The notes under the pieces are model-generated. The model ran no database searches. It was not told the DNA's origin and worked only from the letters and a program-made list of their open reading frames with translations. Shown piece by piece: positions 9,890 to 19,999 of a stretch of DNA of 64,000 nt (its first letter is position 1; each line of letters opens with the position of its first letter). Position numbers and translations under genes: made by a program. Origin of the DNA: Vombatus ursinus (taxonomy: Eukaryota; Chordata; Mammalia; Diprotodontia; Vombatidae); assembly GCF_900497805.2 (NCBI RefSeq), contig NW_020954556.1, positions 59,931,375 through 59,995,374 of the forward strand, given 5' to 3'.

Positions 9890-10155
9890 GGAAATGAAAG
9901 AAAGAGAGAGGGGGAGGGAGGGAGGAAGGAAAGAGAAAGAAGGAAGGAAAGGAGGGAGGGAAGAAGACAGGGAGAGAGAGAGGAAGGAAGAGAAGAGAAG
10001 AAAGAAAGGAAAGAAAGAAAGAAAGGAGGAAAGGAGGGAGAGAGGGAGAAAGGAAGAAAAAAGGAAGATGAGAGAAGCAAGGAAGGAAGGGAGGGAGGAA
10101 AGGAAGGAGAGAGGAAGGAAGGAAGGAAGGAAGGAGGAAGAAAGAAAAAAAGACA
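9890..10155. repeat. (GGAA)n / (GAGG)n purine tract
   Basis: About 265 bp almost free of pyrimidines on the plus strand, with a regular GGAA run near 10112-10136. All long open frames here are translations of the repeat. Confidence 0.97.
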
Positions 10156-10159
10156 TTCC

Positions 10160-10440
10160 TCTTGATTACCAGCCCAAATGGCAGAACCATTGTCAAATTG
10201 GAAATTGATTAATATTAGGGAAGTGAAAGAACTTGCTATTTTGAACCGGACTGTCTATTTGTCTGGGAGATTATCAGAAGCTGTGAAATTAAGCAGTAAC
10301 ATAGCATGCCACAGTCATTCTTGCCAGATAATTGACTATGTATCCCAAGTGAAGCAAAGGTTGTTACAGAACGATAAAGTCAATTATCGTCTATTAATGG
10401 CTGTTAGAGAGCCAAACGTGGCTCCTATGAATTGAATTTG
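10160..10440. other. Repeat-free block, candidate conserved non-coding element
   Basis: Contains aaattggaaattgattaata, agataattgactatgtatcc and aaagtcaattatcgtctatt. Open over 85 codons in one plus frame with no known motif. Flanked by a purine tract and a (TA)n run at about 10456-10481. Confidence 0.35.
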
Positions 10441-10539
10441 AAATTGAACGTCTTTTTATATATATATATATATATATATATTTGAGGGCGAGGGAACAGA
10501 TAGAGAGAACAAAACATATGACCTTATTAGCTGGAGTCA

Positions 10540-10690
10540 GGAAAATGTGTTTGTTTTTTGACGGGGATACAATTTTTGAAGCGCCCTTTCACAGGTTGCG
10601 TTTTTAATGTGTCCCAGAGTGATGAATGTGTTGCTGGAAGGAGAGCAGAGCTTTGCCAATTGTGTCAATGATTAGCTAATTGAACACACA
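10540..10690. other. Repeat-free block, candidate conserved non-coding element
   Basis: Contains gacggggatacaatttttga and tcaatgattagctaattgaa, the latter with a TAATTG homeodomain-like core. Confidence 0.3.
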
Positions 10691-10694
10691 TAGA

Positions 10695-11245
10695 ATCAAA
10701 ATCACAGGATCAAAGAAGCTCAGAGCTGGAAAGAAGTGCAGAGGTCATCTGATCCTATAGGAATCCCCTGTCCTATATTGCTGATAAGTAGTCATTCAGC
10801 CTCTGTTTAAAGACCTCCAATAATGGGAAACTCACTACCTTCTGTGGAAGTCCGTTACGCATTGGGGAATGTGGGAATTATTAGGAAGTTGTTCCTTGAA
10901 TTGAGGCAAAACCTGTCTCTGCAACTTCACAAGCTGATAGGACGATAGATTTAAAGCTGAAGAGGACCTTAAAGGTCATCTGGTCCAACACAGCTGTTTT
11001 ACAGATGAGGAAACTGAGGCCCATAGAAGTTAAGTGACTTAACCCAAAATCTCATAGGGAGTAAATGACAGGGCCAAGATTTGAACCAAGATCCTTCAAT
11101 TCTAAACTCAATGCTCTTTCTACTGTTCTCATCTGTTATTCCTAGTTTTGTCCTCTGGGCCACACACAACAGACCCAATCCTCCTTCCATGTACTGGCCC
11201 TTTAAATACTGAAAGATATGACATACAGAGGGATAATTGTAAGGC
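10695..11245 (-). repeat. CR1/L3 LINE 3' end, split by a MIR
   Basis: aatcaaaatcacaggatcaa, gctggaaagaagtgcagagg, cattcagcctctgtttaaag, ggaagttgttccttgaattg; it resumes after the MIR with ttgtcctctgggccacacac and ctttaaatactgaaagatat. This is the shared CR1/L3 terminal region. Confidence 0.85.
10935..11128 (-). repeat. MIR-type SINE inside the CR1/L3 relic
   Basis: aggaccttaaaggtcatctg, gttttacagatgaggaaact, gaggcccatagaagttaagt and a head ending caatgctctttctactgt. Confidence 0.85.
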
Positions 11246-11464
11246 AACAGTGGCACCTAGAAAAGTCATTTCATTTGCAAAGCTGAAAAGATTGTCTATT
11301 AAACTGATGAATAAGGCTCAAAGATACAATATAAGTAGCATTCACGATCAAGTTTCTATGTGATATTAACATGGCAGCCTATAAACTGCATTCTTCCATT
11401 TATCACTGCATCAAAATTGTGCATTTATTAACCACCTAGTAAGTGACTGCCAGTGTGCTGTTAT
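11246..11464. other. Repeat-free block, candidate conserved non-coding element
   Basis: Contains ctattaaactgatgaataag and tgtgcatttattaaccacct. No repeat landmark. Confidence 0.25.
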
Positions 11465-11560
11465 TACTGGATTGTAAACTTTATGGGATCAGGGATTAGG
11501 CATGATTCAGCTCTATATCCTCCAAATAGAGCATCTCACAAAGACTTGTGCATGCCACAT
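11465..11560 (+). repeat. L2-like 3' tail
   Basis: tattactggattgtaaactt and tctatatcctccaaatagag correspond loosely to the L2 terminal block. Confidence 0.55.
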
Positions 11561-11561
11561 A

Positions 11562-11815
11562 ATAATAATAATAATACTAGCTAACATTTATGTAGCACCT
11601 ACTATGTGCCAGACACTGTCCTAAGCTCTTTATAAATATTATCTCATTTGATCCCTAAAACATAAAGGTAGATGAGATTGTTATCCCCATTTTAAGTTGA
11701 GGAACTGAGACAGACAGAGGTTAAGTGTTTGGGTCACACAGGGTCACACAACTGTTAAACATCTGAGACTGAATTTGAACTCAAATCTTCCCTATCAACT
11801 GCACCACCAGCTTCC
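11562..11815 (-). repeat. MIR, nearly complete
   Basis: AAT run, ctagctaacatttatgtagc, tgccagacactgtcctaagc, ttatctcatttgatccctaa, gggtcacacaactgttaaac, and a head ending ctgcaccaccagcttcctct. Confidence 0.9.
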
Positions 11816-12011
11816 TCTAGAAGCATATACCTCTTAGTCACAGTTACCAATTTTGTTTTCTGGGGCAAGAACTATGAAGAATACCTTGGCCAAACAGCTC
11901 AAAATTTCCCCTCCAATCATCTGTCTGTTTACCATCAATTCACCTGAGCTTCCTGGATATTGGGAAGGGCTTGGGGCAGAGTTTGCCAGATTGGTGGGCC
12001 ATGTGACCAAT
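11816..12011. other. Unassigned stretch
   Basis: No repeat or gene signal. Confidence 0.25.
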
Positions 12012-12115
12012 AAGAAAAGCATTTGATTGGGCGTCAGGAGACCTGGGTACAAGTCCCTACTCTGCCACTAATACTAAATAGCATATGGCCTTGGGTAGTT
12101 CATACAGGGAATGGA
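12012..12115 (+). repeat. MIR 5' fragment
   Basis: attgggcgtcaggagacctg, gtacaagtccctactctgcc, catatggccttgggtagttc. Confidence 0.75.
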
Positions 12116-12174
12116 TGTGCATTGTTTGGCCACAGTATATCACGAAATCATCATTAAGGTTCATGGGGTTGTGA

Positions 12175-12510
12175 AACAATGGGATGCAATGCAAAGAGTG
12201 CTGGATTAGAGTAAGAAGACCTGGGTTTGAATCCTGTTACCACTACTTAATGCCCATGTCAGGAGTGGGGAACCTGGGGCCTTGAGGCCACATGTGTCCC
12301 TCCAGGTCCTCAAGTGAGGCCCAAAATTGCATTCGGTCAAAGGGGGCTGCATGTGGCCTTGAGGCTGTAGGTTCCCCACCACTGACCTATGTGATCTTAG
12401 ATGAGCTATTTAATTACTCTAAGCCTCAGTTTCCTCAGTTATAAAATGAGGGAAAGGTGACTGGATTGAATGACCTCCAAGTTCCTATCCAGTATTTAAA
12501 TCTATGATCC
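12175..12510 (+). repeat. MIR-type SINE, split by a MITE
   Basis: aacaatgggatgcaatgcaa, gtaagaagacctgggtttga, then after the MITE gtgatcttagatgagctatt, cctcagtttcctcagttata and tttaaatctatgatcc. Confidence 0.85.
12260..12384 (+). mobile_element. Short hAT-type MITE with inverted arms (family hAT-3)
   Basis: 125 bp, begins caggagtggggaacct and ends aggttccccaccactg, an inverted terminal pair. Inner arms gaggccacatgtg and catgtggccttgag are also inverted. Flanked by gcccatgt (12252-12259) and acctatgt (12385-12392), 6 of 8 matching. Relative at 62369-62536. Confidence 0.8.
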
Positions 12511-12528
12511 TGTGTTCTGGATCATTGT

Positions 12529-12650
12529 CAAGAGAGGGAGGGAGGGAGGGAGAAAGAGAGAGAGAGGGGGAGAGACAGACAGACAGACAGGCAGAGACAC
12601 AGACACAAACACAGAGAGACACAGTGATACAGAGACAGAAAGTGTGATAA
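12529..12650. repeat. (GA)n / (CAGA)n simple repeat
   Basis: GAGG then GACAGACAGACAG then CACAGAGA units. Confidence 0.95.
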
Positions 12651-12659
12651 AATATGATA

Positions 12660-13360
12660 ATCAAGGAGATCCCTTTGAGACAATGAGGCTTTGAAAAATT
12701 GCTTTCTATTAGTTAATCAGAGAAAGGCATCCTAGTTAGTTCTCCATTGGATAGGGGATAAGGTATTCAAATTTTTATCGGATCATCTTAATTCTAATGC
12801 TTTTTGAACAACCTTAAATATTTCTCCATATTTAAGCAGGGCTGATCAGACTATTTGTGGAAAGAAGTCAATATATGGTCCATAAATGTATCTCTATACC
12901 TACCTATCTATCTGAATCCCTTCTTCAGTATTACTGACAAGTCATCATTCAGCCTCAGACAAACTCTTTTACAAACTTAATGTCTGGCGTGTGAACCCGT
13001 GGTTCATGTGCCAGATGCTTACTTCTGTAAATGGTCTGATATATATGGATAGGAACTGGGCCTCTAATTTCATTGGCACATGGAACTCCTGGATAAGCAA
13101 ACTCCTTCTACCAATGCTAGTTAAGGTCCTTCCTGTGGCTTAGAGAACTGTCCAGAACACTGAGGATGAACCATTATGTTGTCAGAGACAAGATTTGACC
13201 CAAGATCTTTCTGTCTCCTGGACTATTTCTACTCCTTCCACTACCAATTCATAGCAGAGACTATGTCTATATCTACTCTATATCAATATCTAAACCTCTT
13301 TCTCTTTATCTCTCATCTATCTGTCATCTATTTATATCTATATACTTATACCTACAGATA
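12660..13360. other. Mostly unassigned DNA
   Basis: A short CR1/L3-like piece (gtcatcattcagcctcagac) occurs near 12942-12962 and a TATC-rich tract covers about 13265-13370. Nothing else recognised. Confidence 0.35.
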
Positions 13361-13374
13361 GATATAGATACCTA

Positions 13375-13654
13375 TTGTGTCTGACCCCATTTGGGGTATT
13401 CTTACCAAAGATCCTGGAGTGGTTTGCCATTTGCTTCTCTAGCTCATTTTACAGATGAAGAAACTGAGGCAAACAAATTTGAATGATTTGCTCAGGGTCC
13501 CACAGCTAGTAAGTGTCTGAGGCTGGATTTGAACTCAGGTCTTCCTGATTCCAGGCCTGTGCTGCCTCATCCCATTCTTAATCCTATTCTCTGAGAGTAA
13601 CAGGGGCTTTGTCCTTTGCCTGGTACAGTAGGCACTATGGCACCAAGCTGCCCC
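13375..13654 (-). repeat. MAR1 SINE with internal insertion
   Basis: gtgtctgaccccatttgggg, gtggtttgccatttgcttct, ggctggatttgaactcaggt, and a head that is interrupted after gcctgtgctgc by about 70 bp before caccaagctgcccc. Duplication atagataccta at 13364-13374 and 13655-13665. Confidence 0.9.
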
Positions 13655-13659
13655 ATAGA

Positions 13660-13780
13660 TACCTACATACGTGCAAATATATGTATGTGTGTATACATGT
13701 ATATGTGCGACAGCGTGTCATAGTCCCTTATCCTCACAATATGTGTATAGGCCACTTGCATGCTTGTGTGTATATACATT
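13660..13780. repeat. ATGT/TGTATA low-complexity tract
   Basis: Alternating purine-pyrimidine DNA with a short unique interval in its middle. Confidence 0.7.
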
Positions 13781-13884
13781 TGTGTTAGTTTTGTTTCTTT
13801 GGGAGAGGAGAACCCAGACATGTGATTTCATGGGTGTTAAGAACTTCTAGTGAGGAAACTCTTTGCAAATCTTTGATTCACTAT

Positions 13885-14045
13885 TAGCCAAGGTGAAAGC
13901 TTAGAGAATTGCCTGGGGGCACTGAGAGGTTAAGGTTCCTGACCAGAGCCCCACAACCAATACAAGTCCGAGGGAGACTTGTACCCAGGTCTTCAAGATT
14001 CTGAGGGCAGGCCTTTCCCTGGTACATCACACTACCTCTTTTGCG
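13885..14045 (-). repeat. SINE, degraded (WSINE/MIR type)
   Basis: gaattgcctgggggcactga, gagacttgtacccaggtctt and a head ending tacatcacactacctc. Confidence 0.6.
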
Positions 14046-14049
14046 TGAG

Positions 14050-14460
14050 CGTGCATGTGAGCTTGTGGGCTTCAAAGTGTGCTAAGAATGCACAGAGGAA
14101 ATACAGAAGAAAATGAGAAAGGGAAGAGTCAGAGAAATATGAGGTAATCTGTGGAGAATTCCAGGATCCAAGTGGAAAGTTTTAGCTGAACCCTGAAATG
14201 GATGGAGGGGCTGGCCAGGAATGAGTGGAAAGATAATCGATATCAGGATTATATTTTAAAGGGGGACGGTTTAGGTTCCTTCTTGTTCAGATTGCTGATT
14301 GATGCAGCCTTACCGCTGTTCAGATGAATTTTTGCCTCCAAGTAGAAAGTTCTAACTTGAGTTGACACCATTGATTTGAAATGATAATATGGGTTATGGT
14401 GAGAAGCACTAGTTTAAAAAAAGTATTTTTCTTGTGAGAATAGAGTGAAAACAATATCTG
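14050..14460. other. Unassigned stretch
   Basis: No clear repeat or ORF. Confidence 0.3.
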
Positions 14461-14461
14461 C

Positions 14462-14640
14462 AGTGGAAGGAGCAGTGAATTGGGAGTCAGCAGCTGTGGG
14501 TTCAAGTCTTAAGGTTCCAGATGACTTTGGACAAGTGTTTTAACCTCTTAGGGCTGCAACTTTCTTATCTTTTAAAATGAGGGTATTGAACTAAATGTCA
14601 TTTAGGTTACAGGTAATGTCCTGTAAGGTCCCTTCCAAAA
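14462..14640 (+). repeat. MIR-type SINE
   Basis: gcagtgaattgggagtcagc, gatgactttggacaagtgtt, cttatcttttaaaatgaggg and gtcccttcca. Confidence 0.8.
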
Positions 14641-14799
14641 AGATGATAAAGAGAGATAAAGAGATAGAAAGAGAGGTATAGAGATAAACACGATCCGATG
14701 AATTTAAATTCATTAAAATCTCCAAATGAGTGAGCAATGTTAGGCCATGTCTGAAGGACACTTCCAAACTTGTACCTGAGAGATTCTAGGAAGAGGGGC

Positions 14800-14912
14800 A
14801 CAGGATATTGACTATGTCACTCCATCATTAACTGGCAGTGGGAACTTGGGGAAATTTCTTCCTTCCCCGGAGCTTCTAATTTCTCAACTATAGATATTAC
14901 TACTAAGACCCA
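14800..14912 (+). repeat. MIR fragment
   Basis: ttgactatgtcactccatca, gggaacttggggaaatttct and taatttctcaactatagat. Confidence 0.55.
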
Positions 14913-14914
14913 TG

Positions 14915-15200
14915 CTCCCTACATTTAAGGGTTGTTCAGAGAAAGGAACATTTTATACTGTAGAATAGTACAGAAATGTTTGCTTCGGCTGCTGCTGTTG
15001 TTTCTATTATTATCATTTCCAATAATTTCAGAGTAAAAAAGCCCCCTCCTCATTTTTACTTCCAAAGGAGCCCAGGCTGCCGGGTCACTCGTTGAGAAGT
15101 TGAGCCTGAAATGAAAATGGTCCTCACGCACGTCGTTCGGTGTCTCCATTTTAATTGCTTACCTCTTACTATGCAAAAATGGTATAGACTGGACGACAAC
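14915..15200. other. Repeat-free block with a CpG cluster
   Basis: Contains four CpGs within about 15 bases at 15126-15139 (cacgcacgtcgttcgg) in otherwise CpG-poor DNA, next to tttccaataatttcagagta and gtctccattttaattgctta. Candidate conserved element by inference. Confidence 0.35.
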
Positions 15201-15479
15201 CTGCCTGTGATAAATTAAGGACAGAGTATCTGTTTCTCTCTCTCCCTCTCTTGATTGTTTATTCTCAACTATTCTTTTACAGACAAGAATGAAATGAAAG
15301 GAAACAAAACAAACCAAAAATTCCATCTCACCCCTCGCCCTTGGCAGACCTAGGAATCAGGAACATTGCCTGCTTCATAAAGATGTTGCTTCATAAATGA
15401 TAAGTATGTGGAGGGAGGACCACAGCTGGACCCCACACCAGCCTCTCCTTCACCCCTGGGCTCAGGAGATCCTCTTAGG
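15201..15479. other. Unassigned stretch
   Basis: Short CT run at 15235-15250; nothing else. Confidence 0.25.
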
Positions 15480-15865
15480 CCTGTTACTTCTTGACAGGGT
15501 GGAAGGAGCCAGAGTGCCTTTGTCTATTATTTTCGGTGAATGGTTCACTTTGCTTTCCTAACTTCAGAATGTAAGGCCTCAAGGCAGGGGGCCTGGTGGG
15601 CTAGGATTGTGGGGCTCCCAGGGAATGAATGAGGAGCCAAATCCATTAATCTCCAATGGAATCTTGTAAGATGAAGGACTGTGGGTGGGGAAGCAGCCCT
15701 ATACCAGGGCTAAGCCATATTTGCTCAAATATCTGAGGAGGAAGCCATTTGCTGGAGAAACTGCATAAGCAGCTGTGGTTCATTAATGCCTTATTTTCCC
15801 TTCCGTATTTTCACTGGCAAGCTGGTTCTGACTGACTCCTCTCCTTTAATATTACACTGGCCTTG
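15480..15865. other. Repeat-free block, candidate conserved non-coding element
   Basis: Contains ctattattttcggtgaatgg, ccattaatctccaatggaat and gctgtggttcattaatgcct. No repeat landmark. Confidence 0.35.
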
Positions 15866-15879
15866 GAATCAAGAAGAGA

Positions 15880-16000
15880 TAGGTAGATATTGATATATTT
15901 ATATATACATAGATGTGTGTTTGCATATGTGTGTGTATGTATATATGTGTATGCATGTGTACATATAATATATATATATAACATATATATACACATATGT
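15880..16000. repeat. TA/TG low-complexity tract
   Basis: Runs of TATA, TGTG and ATGTGT. Confidence 0.85.
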
Positions 16001-16002
16001 TT

Positions 16003-16240
16003 AAAGGCTGCCTTATATACTTAACAACTGTGTGAACCTTAGCAAGTCACTTAAAAACTCTCCTTACCTCAATTTTCTGATCTGTAAAATGGGAATAATA
16101 ACAGCACCTCTTTCATAGGGTTGTTGTGAGGATCGAATGAAAGAATATGTACAGAGCTATGCAAGCCTTAAATCACTACATCGATGCTAGTGAGGACGAG
16201 AATGATGAGGATGAGGATGATTATGGAAAATGTTTTGTAA
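16003..16240 (+). repeat. MIR, 3' part well preserved
   Basis: aactgtgtgaaccttagcaa, tgatctgtaaaatgggaata, catagggttgttgtgaggat, gagctatgcaagccttaaat, then a GAGGAT-rich run. Confidence 0.85.
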
Positions 16241-16344
16241 GTTTTAGAGGACTGTACAAATGTCAGCTACTATTATCATTGTTCTATCAGCCTAGTTCTA
16301 ACTTGAGCATTGGTTCTGCATTTTTTGGAACCATGTGGGCCTTC

Positions 16345-17135
16345 ATTCAAAAAATGTTAGAAGTAGAAAGGACTTGAGAACAGAAGATGTCATAATGTAG
16401 AACTGAGAACTGAAATTCAGCCCAGAGCACAGAACATAGAATATCAGTGTTGAGAGGGATCTTGGAATATAAGACAATAATGTCAGAGATGGGAGGGTCC
16501 TTAGGACACGGAACACAGAACGAGGGAGAGACCAAGACAGAGACAGAGAGAGAGAGACAGAGACAGAAACAGACACAGAGAAAAACAGAGAGACAGAGAA
16601 ACACAGGGACAGAGAGAGGAACAGAGAGAGAGAGACATAGAGACAGAGACAGAAAAACATACACACACACAGACACAGAGAGACACAGAAACACACATAC
16701 GCACAGAGACAGAGACAGAGAGAGACACACGGAGACACACAGAGACGCAGAGAAACACAGATACAGAGAGAGACGCAGAGACAGAGACAGGGGGAGAAAG
16801 AGAGAGACAGAGACAGACAGACAGAGACAGACAGAGACAGAGAAACATAGATGCAGAAACAGAGAGAGGGAGACATACACACACACACACTGAGAGAGAG
16901 AGAGAGTAAATTCTTGGAATATAGAAGGCAGGATATTAGGGCTGGGAAGGTTCTTAGAATCCACAGAACATCAAAACTGGAAGGACCGTTAGAAGAGAAA
17001 ACACAGGATGTGAAGAGCTGGAAGGGGCCTTTGTGATCCAATGCCTTCATTTTACATATGAGAAGAAACTTGCCCAAGGTCACGTGACTAATATCTGAGC
17101 TAGGTTTCCTGACCCCACGTTCTGCCATGATTTCT
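16345..17135 (-). repeat. MIR/CR1-like repeat with a tandem ~36-bp unit, split by a microsatellite
   Basis: At least six diverged units of about 36 bp, each built around a motif like gtcagagctgggaaggacct and an agaa-rich linker, lie on both sides of a 400-bp CAGA tract (16345-16510 and 16908-17035). The SINE-like end follows: ccttcattttacatatgaga and aacttgcccaaggtcacgtg. Confidence 0.65.
16511..16908. repeat. (CAGA)n/(CA)n/(GA)n compound microsatellite
   Basis: About 400 bp of mixed GACAGA, ACACAC and GAGA units. The long open frames on both strands here are repeat translations. Confidence 0.97.
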
Positions 17136-17139
17136 TTGC

Positions 17140-17222
17140 TGGGTTGTGCTGCTTAGTAGTAGATCCAGCCATGGCTGGAATATAGTAGACGCTTAATAAA
17201 TATTGATTGATTGATTGATTCA
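17140..17222 (+). repeat. L2/MIR 3' tail
   Basis: ggctggaatatagtagacgc, ttaataaatattgattgatt. Confidence 0.8.
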
Positions 17223-17224
17223 CT

Positions 17225-17745
17225 GTGTTATGTATGGCAGGGTTTGTGGCTTAAAAATATCATTTGCATCAGAACAAAAAAACCATATAGGTATGAAAAG
17301 AAGTGCCCCCTGCCTGCTCCCCATGCAGGGGCCCACATCACAAAGTGGGTCTGCCTCTGGGAGCTCTCAGCTTTGGCTCCGACTCGGACCCTCAAACGCA
17401 GCCTGACTTTGAGCACCGTCAAGCTTGGAGTTAAACAAATCCACGCTTCCTCATCTCCGCTACTGCAGGCAAACTTCCTGCATTGGCTATAAATATTTCA
17501 GGCAACAGTCAACAAAGTTGGGAGATTGGGAAGCGGAAAGAAACCTAAGCCGATCTATAATCTCTTTTTTTCTACAAACTGTAGCTAGCTGCTTACATTA
17601 TGAGGACACGACCCTTCTGATTAAGGTCAATAAATCCATCGCTCTGAGGACAAAAGATCTGAACATTCACTTTCAATAATGGAGGGATTCAACCCTAGTA
17701 AGCAAAGTCAACTTTTCATGTTATTTCTGCATGTTCCCAGTGAAG
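17225..17745. other. Repeat-free block, candidate conserved non-coding element
   Basis: About 520 bp without repeats and with more CpGs than its surroundings (ctccgactcggaccctcaaa, gagcaccgtcaagc, gaagcggaaag, gacacgaccc). Contains ggctataaatatttcaggca and gattaaggtcaataaatcca. Short open frames on both strands have no known motif. Candidate enhancer by inference. Confidence 0.4.
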
Positions 17746-17754
17746 GCTGTTTAA

Positions 17755-17970
17755 TGACTTTCAGTGAGTGTGTATTGGCCTGGAAGTCAGGAGTCCTGGC
17801 CCCTAGTTGAAGCCCTGAAGTTCACTGGTTGACCGAGCGACTCTGTATTCTACAAGGGATTGATTGCCCAGGCTCACCCAGCTAAGGCATGTCTGAAGCA
17901 GGGTTTGAATGGAGGTCTTCCAGACTTGAGTAGCTAACACTCTGCCTATTGCTGCACCTATCTGCCTATC
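17755..17970. repeat. Two degraded SINE pieces
   Basis: 17755-17850 resembles a plus-strand MIR (ggcctggaagtcaggagtcc). 17855-17970 is a minus-strand SINE head (ggtttgaatggaggtcttcc, attgctgcacctatctgcc). Confidence 0.6.
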
Positions 17971-18459
17971 AATACACTGGCTGTGTCTGAAAATTCTGCA
18001 CCTCTAGCCCACTTCTCCTCCCAAGCATGTTGACAGCTCTGTCTTTCTTGCTCACTACTTCCACCAGCTGCTTATAGGTGAAAAGGCAATATTCACCATT
18101 CCTTTAGAGATGATTTTACAATTCATTCCACTCTACTCTTTATTTCCTCCATAGGACACATGGAGTTAGAGGCATGCTCTCCAGACCCTAGGATTTTCTC
18201 TGAGTATTACTCAGGAAGGTTTATGCCCTGAAAGGGTATCATGATCTTCTTTCCTAGTCCTGGCTTTCTACATATTGGGGAGCTTTGGCTCAGAGAAATG
18301 GCATAATAATAGCAAGTATTCTAGGTTTGCAAATCTACTTTCTTTCAGATGATATCTAAGACTTTTTTTTATCTCTGTCATTGTATGTACTAAGCCCCTT
18401 TCAGTTCTAAAATTATGTGTTCTAGACTGGCTATAACAATCTGTGTTCTACATGATTCA
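17971..18459. other. Unassigned stretch
   Basis: No repeat or gene signal. Confidence 0.25.
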
Positions 18460-18710
18460 TTATAAATAGATACAGCCTAAATAAACATTAATACATTATA
18501 TTTATATGTATCATGTATAAATATATTTACATGTGCATAGTATATAATACATTCTAATATAACTGTATACTATATAATTATAATATTATCCATGATACAT
18601 TATATAATTGCAGCATTATATGTAATTATGTTATATAATTATAATGTGATTATCTATAGTAAATATATTTATATGTGCATAAAATATAAATATATTAAAT
18701 ATTAAAAAAA
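18460..18710. repeat. AT-rich palindromic DNA
   Basis: About 85-90 percent A+T with many near-palindromes such as tatataattataatatta and ttatataattataatgtg. Confidence 0.8.
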
Positions 18711-18719
18711 GACATGCTT

Positions 18720-19640
18720 TTCAAAACCAAAGATTTGCAAAATACTTTAGATGTTATAGTATTTAATCTGTGGGTAAGGGTTTTTTCCTTCCTGTTTTAT
18801 GGAAGTTCCCAAATCATAATGCTACAATGACCAATGCCCTGGGAGGTCTATAATGGCATGGTGATGACTGACCTCCACAGGAAGGCTTCTCACCCATGGG
18901 TTAAGGCAGAGCCCTTTCTCCCTCAGTTCATCCATTACTATGGTGCTTGGGGATCCCCTGGGTACCTGCAAGGGCTCTTGTTCACACAACCCGGAATGTT
19001 GGCAAACTCAAAGACTAATCCCTGGTGGGGTCTTGTCTTTTAAACATCATGATGGAAAAGTTTGTCTGTGATTATTTGTTTCTGAAATCAAAAGTCGTTT
19101 GTAGTAATTCAGAGCAGCCTGAGAGAGGCTCCTCGGCTGTCTGAAGATGCCTCTGGATTCTCAGGCAGGAGATCAGACAGCCTGAGCCCGAGCACGCTGT
19201 CCTCTGCCCACATCTCTGGAGGGTGACACGCTTTGAAGCAGTTTTTTATATACAGTCACATTTATATACTGGGCATCTCTGTTCTTTGCTCTTTGGAAGA
19301 ATGCTCTCACTGGCTTAGCTCATTTCTCTCTTCTTGAAAAATGTTCCGGTTTCCTGTTATCTGACTGAAATGTGTAAGCTGAAGGGACAGAGCTCTGAAC
19401 ATGCCTGAGCCAACCTGGTGGGATCTGTATTTGGACACAGAACAAGATAAGTCGTTACCACTTGCAGTCAGTCTGCAGGGATCCACAACATCCAGGTTGA
19501 GTCAATATGTGTGTTCATTCCATTTTTCACTAGACTCATCTTCTTCCAACCTGTTATACCTCTGTCAATAATGGGAGAAGTAGATGTGAACCCAAAGAGT
19601 CCTTCACCAGCCAAGAGGGATCAAAGGTTACTTTCTATGA
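18720..19640. other. Repeat-free block, candidate conserved non-coding element
   Basis: No repeat over about 900 bp. The segment 19040-19480 includes catcatgatggaaaagtttg, gtgattatttgtttctgaaa, agtcgtttgtagtaattcag and tgtttcctgttatctgac-type sites. A 69-codon frame at 18834-19043 has no known motif. Confidence 0.35.
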
Positions 19641-19672
19641 TGTATCAGCTATAACTAAGATGATCATTTTTA

Positions 19673-19749
19673 TCCTCTCCTCTCCCCTCCTCTCCTCTCC
19701 TCTCCTCTCCTCTCCTCTCCTCTCCTCTCCTCTCCTCTCCCTTCCTCTC
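19673..19749. repeat. (TCTCC)n microsatellite
   Basis: About 13 pentamer units, nearly pure. Confidence 0.97.
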
Positions 19750-19754
19750 ATATC

Positions 19755-19965
19755 AGGAGGCTCAAGTCTGTGTTTTGGCCCTGTACTAATCAGCTGAGTA
19801 ACCAAGGCTTCTTATGTAACTTCCATGTGTCAGTTTTCTTTTCTGTAAAATGGGGATAATCCTGCTTGTAACCCCAGAGCACCTCAAGGTTGTTGTGAAG
19901 AAAGAGCTTTGTGATCCTTAAGGGATAGTGAAAGAGTTGTTGATGCTATTACCGTTCTGCCCAGC
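19755..19965 (+). repeat. MIR-type SINE
   Basis: gtactaatcagctgagtaac, tttcttttctgtaaaatggg, caaggttgttgtgaagaaag, gtgatccttaagggatagtg. Confidence 0.8.
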
Positions 19966-19999
19966 AGACCACGCTGCTGCCACATTTACTCCTCACATC

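Noticed and set aside
9749-10208. Overlapping open frames of 100-138 codons on both strands
   Set aside because: Lys/Glu/Arg/Gly on one strand and Ser/Leu/Phe/Pro on the other: translations of the GGAA tract.
16343-17128. Cys/Ser/Leu/Val-rich frames of up to 261 codons
   Set aside because: Produced by the CAGA/CA microsatellite; both strands are open at once, with no family resemblance.
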